This document shows, one piece after another, positions 1 through 7,400 of a DNA stretch of 15,070 nucleotides. How positions within the stretch are numbered: position 1 is the first letter of the stretch; each line of letters starts with the position of its first letter. The notes under the pieces were generated by a model. The model ran no database searches, was not told the DNA's origin, and worked only from the letters and a program-made list of their open reading frames with translations. The position numbers were made by a program, and so were the translations under genes. The stretch comes from JAIVGV01 sp045807785 (GTDB lineage Bacteria; Acidobacteriota; Blastocatellia; Pyrinomonadales; Pyrinomonadaceae). The stretch spans positions 1 to 15,070 of the forward strand of contig JBJMGS010000028.1 of the NCBI GenBank assembly GCA_045807785.1, given 5' to 3'.

Positions 1-861
1 GACGCGGCGATACTCCGACTCGCGCACCGTGTTCAGCTTGTCCGAGTCCTTGTAGCCGAGCCGCTTCTTCAACTCGTTCTCAACCTCGTCGCGATACTTC
101 GCATCGTCGATCAAGCCCGCCTGCTTCGCCTCTTCCGCGCGCAGCGGCGACTGGTCGATGAGCGCGCGCACGTCCGCCTCAGACTTGTGCCGCGTCGCAC
201 TGATGGTCGCGACGAAGCGGTTGAAGAATTCGTCGAGCACGGAGTTCAAGACTTCCCTGTTCGCCTCCGACATCTCCTTGCGCGTGTACTGTTCGGGCGC
301 GGTCTTGTACTTACCGATCTGGTAGAAGTCTGCCTTGATGCCGAGCTTCTCCAGCGAGCCGCCGAGCGACATCACGTCCGCCGCCAGTCCGACCGTGGCC
401 AGTTCGCCGATGGGCGCGACGTAGATGCGGTCGCACGCGGTCGCGACGTAATACTCCTTGTTCGCGCCGTACTCCATGTAGGCGTAAACCGGCTTGCCCG
501 ACGCGCGGAAGTCTGCGATGGCGTCGCGTATCTCGTCCGCCTTGCCCCAGCCGGTGCCGAGGATGTCGATATTGAGCAGCACCGCGCCGACGCGCTTGTC
601 CGCCTTCGCCTTCCGCAGTTGCAGCAGGAGGCTTGAGAGTGAGTGTTCGTCGCGACCGAGCAGGCGGTTCAGCGGGTCTTCCGCCACGTAGTCGGGGAGC
701 GACCCGCCAACTTCGAGGACGAGGACGCTGTTGTTCTTGACGGTGGGCTCGTTGTTGAACGCCGCGTAGAAGACGGCGATGCAGACGCCGAAGACAAGGA
801 CGAGCGTGATGAGGATGCCGACGATCCAGAGCGTTGCTTTACGTGCGCGTGACATTGCCAT
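1..861 (-). CDS. sppA: Signal peptide peptidase SppA, N-terminal part (runs off the window)
   Basis: SppA is a membrane-anchored serine protease (family S49) that degrades cleaved signal peptides. The 287 codons visible on the minus strand begin with a short basic stretch and one membrane segment (about residues 9-34), followed by the alpha/beta fold of the SppA N-terminal domain. The segment YQIGKYKTAPE holds Lys186, which matches the general-base lysine of E. coli SppA (K209). The catalytic serine lies in the C-terminal domain, beyond base 1. Two ATG codons, at 861 and 855, could start the protein; neither has a clear Shine-Dalgarno sequence. A TATACA box lies four bases before the first ATG, so a leaderless message starting at the second is possible. 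The gene follows the small lipoprotein gene on the same strand after a 161-base gap and may have its own promoter. Family assignment is firm; the start is not. Confidence 0.93.
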   Translation of the reverse strand, partial: MAMSRARKATLWIVGILITLVLVFGVCIAVFYAAFNNEPTVKNNSVLVLEVGGSLPDYVAEDPLNRLLGRDEHSLSSLLLQLRKAKADKRVGAVLLNIDILGTGWGKADEIRDAIADFRASGKPVYAYMEYGANKEYYVATACDRIYVAPIGELATVGLAADVMSLGGSLEKLGIKADFYQIGKYKTAPEQYTRKEMSEANREVLNSVLDEFFNRFVATISATRHKSEADVRALIDQSPLRAEEAKQAGLIDDAKYRDEVENELKKRLGYKDSDKLNTVRESEYRRV

Positions 862-1022
862 GATCTGTATAAACCCGTGATTGAAATTTGCCCGCGCCTG
901 AAACTAGCGAGGCGGCGGGCAGCGTTGTAAATACGTCTTGTGGGGTTAAAAGTTTTAGGAGGGAGATCGAGCGCGGGAGCATGTCGGGATAAACTCTTTC
1001 GAGTTTTCGGCGCTCTCTGCGC

Positions 1023-1484
1023 CTACCGCGCGGCTTCCTTTTTAACCTTGATGCGCCGCGCGACCGTCTTCTCCGGCAGGACGGTCAGCGTGCCCTCAAT
1101 CGTGTCGCCCCGGACGGCGAACTCCCAGACGCCCTTGTACCTGGGGCTTTCGAGATCGCCCGTGAGCGTCTTTTTCTCGCCGTCATACTTACAGCGAATG
1201 ACGCCCATGTTCTCTGGCTTGCCGTCCACGATCTTGTCGGCGCTGATCTCCACGTTGCCCGCGGCGTCGGGCGGCTGCTTGATGCGGTAGATCACTTTCT
1301 CATCGTGGCAGGCGGGGTGATCGCCCACGCAGATGGATTCGCCTATCCAGTTGCCCACGAGCGCGGAGCCATCATTGGCAGATGTGAAGTTGGCGAAGGA
1401 GCCGCGTGCGCACGCGGGCAAGAAGACAAGCAGCGAAGCTAACACGCTCAAGAGACACGCCCCGCGACACTCGCTCACTCTCAT
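1023..1484 (-). CDS. Putative secreted or lipid-anchored protein of unknown function
   Basis: This 153-residue protein has a hydrophobic leader (about residues 9-24) ending in LPAC (Cys25). That could be an imperfect lipobox, although proline at -2 is unusual; cleavage as an ordinary signal peptide (ACA-R) is the alternative. The mature part is small and probably beta-rich. It carries VGNWIGESICVGDHPACHDE, with Cys52 and Cys59 perhaps forming a disulfide, plus Cys98, and alternating strand-like stretches up to a basic C-terminus. Similar WxGES-C-CHDE proteins occur in Acidobacteria as conserved hypotheticals (from memory); I know of no function. The ATG lies 9 bases after the mnmA stop and the spacer reads GGAGGGAAG, a strong ribosome site touching that stop. 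The two genes are therefore almost certainly cotranscribed, although an exported protein has no obvious link to tRNA thiolation. Confidence 0.85.
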   Translation of the reverse strand: MRVSECRGACLLSVLASLLVFLPACARGSFANFTSANDGSALVGNWIGESICVGDHPACHDEKVIYRIKQPPDAAGNVEISADKIVDGKPENMGVIRCKYDGEKKTLTGDLESPRYKGVWEFAVRGDTIEGTLTVLPEKTVARRIKVKKEAAR

Positions 1485-1493
1485 CTTCCCTCC

Positions 1494-2612
1494 TTACTTC
1501 GCCTCGCGCTTCACGATCCAGCCGCCGCCCAGAACTTCGTCGCCACGGTAGAAGACGGTCGTCTGCCCCGGTGTGATCGCGCGCTGCGGCTCATCGAACA
1601 CAACGCGCACGCGCCCTTCGCCGATCATCTCGACGGTCGCGGGCGCGGCTTCGTGTCGGTAGCGTACGCGCACCTCGGCGCGCACCGGCACCGTCGGCTC
1701 GTCGAACGCGATCCAGTTGACGCCCAGAGCTGTGAACTCGCGGCTCAGCAACTCTTCGTCGCCGCCGACGACCACGCGCCTGCGCGCCGCGTCGATCTGC
1801 ACGACGTATAGAGGTCTTTCCGCCGATAGCCCCAGGCCCCGCCGCTGCCCGACCGTGTAGCGATGCACGCCCGCGTGAGAACCGATCTTGCGCCCGCTCG
1901 TGTCCACGATCTCGCCCGCGCCCGGAGCGTCCTCCGCACGATCTTCCGCGTCGAGGTAGCGGTCGATGAAGCCCGCGTAGTCGCCGTCGGGCACGAAACA
2001 AATCTCCTGCGACTCAGCCTTCTCCGCAACCGCGAGCCCGCTCGCGCGCGCGACGTCGCGCACTTCAGGCTTCGACATCTCGCCGAGCGGAAACATCGCG
2101 TGTGAGAGCTGCGCCTGCGTCAACTCCCACAGAAAGTAGGTCTGATCCTTGCGCGCGTCGCGCCCGCGCAGCAGGCGATAACGATCAGCCTTTTCGTCAT
2201 ACTCGACGCGCGCGTAATGTCCCGTCGCCACCTTGTCGCAGCCGAGACTCTGCGCGAGCCTGTCGAGCGACGCGAACTTCAGACGGCTGTTGCACGCCAC
2301 GCACGGGATCGGTGTCTCGCCCGCGAGGTAGCTGCTAACGAACGGCTCGACCACATCGCGCTCGAACTCTTTTTCGAGGTTGAGGACGTAGAACGGGAAG
2401 CCCAGCTCTTCCGCCACGCGCCGCGCGTCGTACACGTCGTCGAGCGAGCAGCAGCGCGACGGCAAAGGCTCGCCGTCCGCGTCCACGTTCAGCCCCCGCC
2501 GCTGGTTCCACAACTGCATCGTGAAGCCGACGAGTTCGTGCCCCGCCTCCTTCAACACCGCCGCCGCCGCCGAACTATCGACGCCGCCGCTCATTGCCAC
2601 CGCGATCTTCAT
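1494..2612 (-). CDS. mnmA: tRNA-specific 2-thiouridylase MnmA
   Basis: MnmA puts the 2-thio group on U34 of tRNA-Lys, -Glu and -Gln in the cytoplasm, using ATP to adenylate the base. The 372-residue protein starts with MKIAVAMSGGVDSS, the PP-loop that binds ATP (residues 8-14). The first active cysteine is in TPIPCVACNSR (Cys107) and the second in SQEICFVPDGDY (Cys205); GQRRGLG and the C-terminal beta-barrel follow. Where E. coli has Asp three residues before the first cysteine, this protein has Cys104, giving CxxC plus a distant Cys, a pattern associated with iron-sulfur-dependent tRNA thiolases. RCCSLDD (Cys54-Cys55) is also present. I chose the ATG at 2612 because the PP-loop starts there as in other MnmA proteins; an upstream in-frame TTG at 2645 would add 11 unconserved residues encoded partly by an intergenic repeat. 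It is the first gene of a minus-strand group with the lipoprotein gene. Confidence 0.96.
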   Translation of the reverse strand: MKIAVAMSGGVDSSAAAAVLKEAGHELVGFTMQLWNQRRGLNVDADGEPLPSRCCSLDDVYDARRVAEELGFPFYVLNLEKEFERDVVEPFVSSYLAGETPIPCVACNSRLKFASLDRLAQSLGCDKVATGHYARVEYDEKADRYRLLRGRDARKDQTYFLWELTQAQLSHAMFPLGEMSKPEVRDVARASGLAVAEKAESQEICFVPDGDYAGFIDRYLDAEDRAEDAPGAGEIVDTSGRKIGSHAGVHRYTVGQRRGLGLSAERPLYVVQIDAARRRVVVGGDEELLSREFTALGVNWIAFDEPTVPVRAEVRVRYRHEAAPATVEMIGEGRVRVVFDEPQRAITPGQTTVFYRGDEVLGGGWIVKREAK

Positions 2613-2616
2613 CGTT

Positions 2617-2640
2617 CGTGAATCGTCAATCGTGAATCGT
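2617..2640. repeat. Short direct repeat upstream of mnmA
   Basis: CGTGAATCGT occurs twice, at 2617-2626 and 2631-2640, with CAAT between (period 14). It sits immediately before the mnmA start codon, where a ribosome site would normally be, and no good Shine-Dalgarno sequence is visible there. It looks like a remnant of the low-complexity GTGAATCGTCAATC-type tandem repeats often found between genes in GC-rich genomes. Confidence 0.6.
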
Positions 2641-2676
2641 AACAAGGTCGGTTCGCCGCCAGCCTTCTCTCATTTG

Positions 2677-2840
2677 CCACTAGCTTCAGCTAGTGGGGAG
2701 TCAGCCTCAACAGGGGTTATCCGGCTTTAGCCGAATCTGATCGGACAGTCCGGCTAAAGCCGATAAGTTTCTCATCCTCGCCCCCACGAGCTAAAGCTCG
2801 TGGCAATTGAAAAACCCGCAATTGAAAAGCTCGTGGCAAT
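2677..2840. repeat. Cluster of nested REP-like palindromes
   Basis: Four palindromes and one half-copy lie in 164 bases. The outer pair is CCACTAGCT-tc-AGCTAGTGG (2677-2696) and CCACGAGCT-aa-AGCTCGTGG (2784-2803). Their flanks TTGCCAC...GTGGGG and CCCCAC...GTGGCAA show that they are inverted relative to each other. Between them are CGGCTTTAGCCG (2722-2733) and its exact reverse complement CGGCTAAAGCCG (2751-2762), each also a small hairpin. A half-copy, AAAGCTCGTGGCAAT, is repeated at 2826-2840 (first copy 2793-2807), and GCAATTGAAAA is duplicated at 2803-2813 and 2818-2828. Paired inverted units of this kind resemble the BIMEs made from REP elements, which are moved by RAYT transposases of the IS200 family. 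No transposase is in the window. Confidence 0.75.
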
Positions 2841-2913
2841 CGATTCGAAGTCAAAGGGCACCAGTGAATCGCCATTAACCACGAATGATTTGCAATTCAA
2901 GCTTTATGCGCCT

Positions 2914-2943
2914 TTGCCGCCATTTTCGGGCGAATGTTAAGAT
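2914..2943 (+). promoter_or_regulatory. Candidate promoter for the MoxR-DinB-VWA operon
   Basis: TTGCCG (2914-2919) and TAAGAT (2938-2943) are 18 bases apart, each matching the sigma-70 consensus at four of six positions. Transcription would start near 2950 and leave a leader of about 130 bases before the ATG at 3080. This is the best pair I can find in the region, but it is weak. Confidence 0.3.
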
Positions 2944-3079
2944 GCTCCCTCAAGCGAGAAACATGTCTGCCGACTCAAACAACTAGGATACCCGAAACGG
3001 CGCGAAACTTCAGCCGGGAGACGAGTCGCAAAAGCGCGCCCGCAACATTCACACGCGACGGGAAACAATCATTCGACAC

Positions 3080-3904
3080 ATGCCCGAAGTCACACACAGC
3101 AGCGAGAGAGCAATTGAAGAGTACGTCGTCACGGACGAGCCTTACTACCTCGGCGTCGGTCAGGAGATCGAGCTGTTCGAGGCGGCGCACGCCGCGCGCC
3201 TGCCCGTCATGCTGAAAGGTCCCACGGGCTGCGGCAAGACGCGCTTCGTCGAGCACATGGCCTGGCGCCTGCGCCGACCCTTGATCACGGTCGCGTGCCA
3301 CGAAGATTTGTCCGCGACCGATCTGGTCGGGCGCTTCCTGCTCGAAGGCGAGGAGACTGTCTGGCACGACGGGCCGCTCACTGCCGCCGTGCGTGGCGGC
3401 GCGATCTGCTACCTCGACGAAGTGGTCGAGGCGCGCAAGGACACCGTCGTCATCATCCACCCGCTGACGGACGACCGGCGGCGGCTGCCCATCGAGAAGC
3501 GCGGCACGATCCTCGACGCGCCGGACGACTTCATGCTCGTCGTCTCTTACAACCCCGGCTACCAGTCGATCCTGAAAGACCTCAAACAGTCCACGCGCCA
3601 GCGTTTCGTCGCGCTGGAGTTCGACTACCCGCCCGCCGCGCTCGAAACCGAAATCGTCGCGCGCGAGGGCGGCGTCGCGGAGCAGACGGCGCGCGACCTC
3701 ATCCTCATCGGGCACAAGGTTAGAAATTTGCGCGGGCACGGACTCGAAGAGGGCGTCTCCACGCGCCTCCTGATCTACGCCGCGCAGATGATCGCGCGCG
3801 GCATCGCCCCCACCGCCGCCGCCGAAGTCGCCCTCTGCACGCCCATCACCGACGACCGCGAGCTGCAACGCAGCATCCGCGAGATCGTCACGACCGTCAT
3901 CTAA
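3080..3904 (+). CDS. MoxR-class AAA+ ATPase, CbbQ/NirQ/NorQ type
   Basis: This 274-residue AAA+ ATPase belongs to the MoxR branch that works with a VWA-domain partner to remodel or activate a target enzyme: CbbQ with CbbO on Rubisco, NorQ with NorD on nitric oxide reductase. Visible motifs are Walker A GPTGCGKT (residues 47-54), Walker B ICYLDE (Asp113, Glu114), a sensor-1 region VVSYNPGYQ and STRQRF with a likely arginine finger. The last third matches the CbbQ C-terminal domain, including GVSTRLLIYAAQMI. Length is normal for the family. The ATG at 3080 fits, although its ribosome site is weak. It is the first gene of an operon with the DinB-like gene (21 bases later) and the VWA gene. No Rubisco or nitric oxide reductase gene is in the window, so I give no target and no symbol. 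Confidence 0.93.
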   Translation: MPEVTHSSERAIEEYVVTDEPYYLGVGQEIELFEAAHAARLPVMLKGPTGCGKTRFVEHMAWRLRRPLITVACHEDLSATDLVGRFLLEGEETVWHDGPLTAAVRGGAICYLDEVVEARKDTVVIIHPLTDDRRRLPIEKRGTILDAPDDFMLVVSYNPGYQSILKDLKQSTRQRFVALEFDYPPAALETEIVAREGGVAEQTARDLILIGHKVRNLRGHGLEEGVSTRLLIYAAQMIARGIAPTAAAEVALCTPITDDRELQRSIREIVTTVI

Positions 3905-3925
3905 ACCCTCCCCGGAAGAACGAAG

Positions 3926-4465
3926 ATGAACGAAGAGCTTGCGAAGCATTATCTGGAAGACGCGCTGAAGATTTTCCGCAACTACAAGCGGCTCGGCGAC
4001 GGGGCGATGGCGCAGTTGAGCGACGATGAGTTTTTCCGCGCGCTCGACGCGGAGATGAACAGCGTCGCGCTCAACGTCAAGCACATCGCGGGCAACATGC
4101 GCTCGCGCTGGACAGACTTTTTGACGACGGACGGCGAGAAGCCGGATCGCGACCGCGACTCTGAGTTCCGTCTCGACGAGAACGTGACGCGCGCGGAGGT
4201 CTTACGCTGGTGGGAAGAGGGCTGGCGCACGGTCTTCTCTGCGGTCGAGCCTTTGCAGCCCGCGGATGTCATGCGCGAGGTGACGATCCGCGGCGAGCCG
4301 CACACGGTCTTGATGGCGATCAACCGGCAGCTCACGCACTACGCCTACCACATCGGACAAATTGTTTTTCTGGCGAAGCACTTCAAGTCCGAGACTTGGC
4401 AATCCTTGAGCATTCCGCGCGCGCAGTCGGACGCTTTCAACCAGAGGATGCGGGGCGGGAAGTAG
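3926..4465 (+). CDS. DinB-like putative metal-dependent protein (DUF1572 type)
   Basis: The 179-residue protein looks like a four-helix DinB/YfiT fold. These small cytoplasmic proteins usually bind a divalent metal through three histidines, and some act as thiol transferases. The expected ligands are present: His53 in VKHIAGNM, and His138 and His142 in LTHYAYHIGQIVFLAKH. The mid-protein WWEEGW segment and the C-terminal end are typical of DUF1572 members, which are common in Acidobacteria and Bacteroidetes. GGAAG lies 7 bases before the ATG. The stop codon shares its last G with the GTG start of the VWA gene (TAGTG), so the two are translationally coupled. Position between an AAA+ ATPase and its VWA partner suggests a role in that system, as adaptor, metal-handling factor or substrate; this is inference, and the substrate is unknown. 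Confidence 0.88.
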   Translation: MNEELAKHYLEDALKIFRNYKRLGDGAMAQLSDDEFFRALDAEMNSVALNVKHIAGNMRSRWTDFLTTDGEKPDRDRDSEFRLDENVTRAEVLRWWEEGWRTVFSAVEPLQPADVMREVTIRGEPHTVLMAINRQLTHYAYHIGQIVFLAKHFKSETWQSLSIPRAQSDAFNQRMRGGK

Positions 4466-7400
4466 TGAGCGAGCGCGAAGAGACTCCAGCGCCGGGCGAA
4501 GAGGCGCGCGCGGTTGAAGAGTCGCTCGCCGAGCGTCTGGGCGTCGTCGAGGGTGAGCGCCACAACTTCGCGCAACTCGCGCGCGCAGTCGCGCAGCTCC
4601 CGGCGGATCGCGCCCGCGCCGTCGTTGAAGTCAGCGCGCAGCTCGCGACGCTCAGCCTCCGTGTGAGCAAGGAATTCTTGCGCGCGGCTCCGCCGGCGGC
4701 GGGGCTGCTTGGAGCCGAGGAGCTGAAAGCTTGGGGCGAGCTGGGCCGGCGGCTGGCGATGGCGGACACAGAGACGGGCGCGAACTTCTTCGCGGCGGGC
4801 ACGCCCGGACTGGAAGATGTGCCGCGCCAAGCGCGCTCCGCTCTGTTCCAACTCTGCGAGCGGCAGATGTCGCTCTCCACCTCCATCGCGGTCGAGACCT
4901 TCCGCTCGGCGCACTTGGCGGCGCGCGCCGTCGCCGACGCGGAGATGACCGCCACACTCTTCCGCATCGCCGTCGAGATCGCGCGCCGCTCCGCGCGCCA
5001 CAGCGCGGACTTCCTCGCCTCCGCGCCGTCAGTCTTCTCCCACTTCGAGAAAAATTTCGACGCGGCGGATCGCGCGCGCGTCGCGCGCGCGTCGCTCGCG
5101 TTCGTCGAGACGTTCGCGGCGCGCGCCGGCGGCATGGCGTCGGACGTGTGGGCGGCGCTGCCCGCCGCGACCGAGGGCCTGAGCGCGGAGCAGACGCTCG
5201 CGCTGCTTGAGAGCGCGGGCGGGTTTCTGGAGCGCGGCGGGGCGTCTGCGCTGCACGTGACGCTCGCGGGCGGCGAGGTCTTGCGGCTCGCTCCCGAAGT
5301 CTTCTCCGATTGGACTGAGTTGCTGCGCATCGTCGCCGAACAGGGCAACGCCGTGCTGGTCGCGCTGGCGCGTACCTCCCCCAACTTCTTCCGCGCGCTC
5401 ACGCGCCGCGCCGGGCGCCGAGACGCCGCAGAGCTTTCGCGCCGCGTCCTCTCCGTCGTCATGGAGATCGCGCGCGTCGATCCGGAAGCCGCGCTCTCTT
5501 GCCTGCGCTCCGCGCCCGCGGCGCTCGCCGCGACGACCGTCGAGCAGTTCGAGCGTTGGGCGCGCGAGGGCCTCGGCGACAAGAGCACGGACGCGCGCCG
5601 TCGCCGCAGCTACTACGCCTTGGAGACGCGCCGCAGCAACGACGCCCTGCGCGGCGGCGCGGGAACAACTGCGGGGCTCGCGCTCGAAGAGGTGGCGCAG
5701 ACCTTGCGCCTCTACGTCGAAGGCTTGACGGGTCGCGCCGTCGATGTCGCGCCGCTCGCCGCCTACACCGAAGAGTCGCGAATCAACGACGGGCACACGA
5801 TCCAACTGCCCGCCAACGTCTCGGAGTTCACGGGCGCGGAAGCGAACTTCCGCCTCTACAAAGTCCTCGCCGCGCACGCCGCCGGTCAGATCGAGTTCGG
5901 CACGCGCGCGCGCGCCGGGGGCGACGAGGCGCAGCCCGCAACGAATCACGAACTGCGCGCAGCGTTCGACGCGCTCGCCACGCTCTACGATCCGAACACG
6001 GCAGACGCACGCGACGCCTTCGCGCTCGACGGCTACATCAACGATCCTAACAACTCCGAGCGCGCGCTCGCCCCCGAAGAGGAAGCACGGCGCGCGCTCG
6101 AAGAACGAGCACGGCGTGCGATGCCCGCGGAGGCAGACTACCGCGCGGCGCTCGCGCTCTTCCCAGACGCGGGGCTCGCCGCGCGCATCTTCGGCACGCT
6201 CGAGAACGCGCGCATCGACCGGCGGCTGCGCCACACGTACCGCGGCCTGGCGCGCGATCTCGACATCGTGCGCGAGCACCTGCGCACGCACCGCCCGCCC
6301 GTCTTGTCGCTGCCCACACACCTCGTCCCCTTCGAGCTGCTCTTCCAGATCACGCTCTGCGGCGGCGCGCTCGACGACGCGCGCACTTTCTACTCTCAGG
6401 TCGTCTCCGAACTCGAATCAATCGTCGCGGACTACCTGTCGAGTGCGGACGCAACGGTCGCCGACACACTGATGGCGACGGCGCGCGTCTATTCGCTCTT
6501 CCAGTCGGTCGTGCCCGCCGAGACGGAGCAGCAGACGACCGCAGGCGAGGGCGATGACGCACAGAGCGGCGCGGAGTCGAGTCTTGAGCAGGAGCGCGAG
6601 CCGGGCGAGAAGGGCGAAGCCGACGATAAGCCTTCGCGCGACGCACGGCGCGATGCGCGCGAGCTGTTCAACGCGTGGGCGAAGTCGAGCGCCACAGAGG
6701 GCGACGCCGAACAGCTCACGGGCGCGGAGCGCTGGACGCAGAGTGAGAGTTTCGAGCAGGAGTTGGAGCCGGACGACGTCGCCTTCGAGTACGACGAGTG
6801 GGATCGCGATCTCGCGGACACGCGGGTCGGCTGGTGCCGGGTCGTCGAGCGGGCGGGGCGGCGCGGCGACGCCTCTTTCGTCGAACTCACGCGCACGCGC
6901 TACCGTGGCGTCATCTCGTCAATTCGTCACCAGTTCCAACTGATGAAGCCCGAAAGCCTCACGCGCATCAAGAACGAGTTGGACGGCGACGACTACGATC
7001 TGGACGCCGTGATCGACTACGTGGCGGATAGGCGTGCCGACGGTCGGCAGTCCGAGCGGCTCTACATCAAGCGGCTGCGGCGCGAGCGCGACGTGGCGGT
7101 CTCGTTCCTGCTCGATCAGTCATCCTCAACGGCGCGCACCATCGGTCGCCACCCCTTGCAGCCCTACACGCATCCGGGGCGGCGCATCATCGAGATCGAG
7201 AAGGAGGGCTTGGTCTTGATGAGCGAGGCGCTGGAAGCCGTGGGCGACGCTTATGCGATCTACGGCTTCACCTCGGAGGGACGACGCAACGTGAAGTTTT
7301 ACGTCGTCAAGGATTTCGGCGAGCGCTACACGGACGAAACCGCGCGGCGCATCGGCGGCATCAACTACCAGCACAACACCAGATTGGGTGCGGCGGTGCG

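Larger units (their letters stand above)
2613..3079. other. Divergent intergenic region without a gene
   Basis: This 467-base stretch lies between the divergent mnmA and MoxR-type genes. It holds a short direct repeat next to the mnmA start, a cluster of REP-like palindromes (2677-2840), an AT-richer segment (about 2850-2930) and a weak plus-strand promoter candidate. The short reading frames in it have no recognisable protein features, so I see no gene here. The mnmA promoter must also lie in it, but I found no convincing box pair for it. Confidence 0.75.

Noticed and set aside
2975..4084. Long open frame on the minus strand opposite the MoxR-type ATPase and DinB-like genes
   Set aside because: Its composition is Arg/Val/Asp/Glu-rich with no family signature, and it mirrors codon positions of the real genes; long antisense frames are expected at this GC content.
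4210..4464. Upstream extension of the VWA protein by 85 residues
   Set aside because: This part is the out-of-frame shadow of the DinB-like gene; the GTG at 4465, sharing a base with the preceding stop, is the natural start.
5875..5904. Possible HExxH metalloprotease motif in the VWA protein (HAAGQIEFG)
   Set aside because: It lacks both the glutamate and the second histidine, so a zinc protease site cannot be claimed.
5029..6321. 430-codon open frame opposite the VWA gene
   Set aside because: The plus strand encodes a recognisable NorD-like protein throughout; the antisense product is low-complexity Arg/Ala/Glu-rich.
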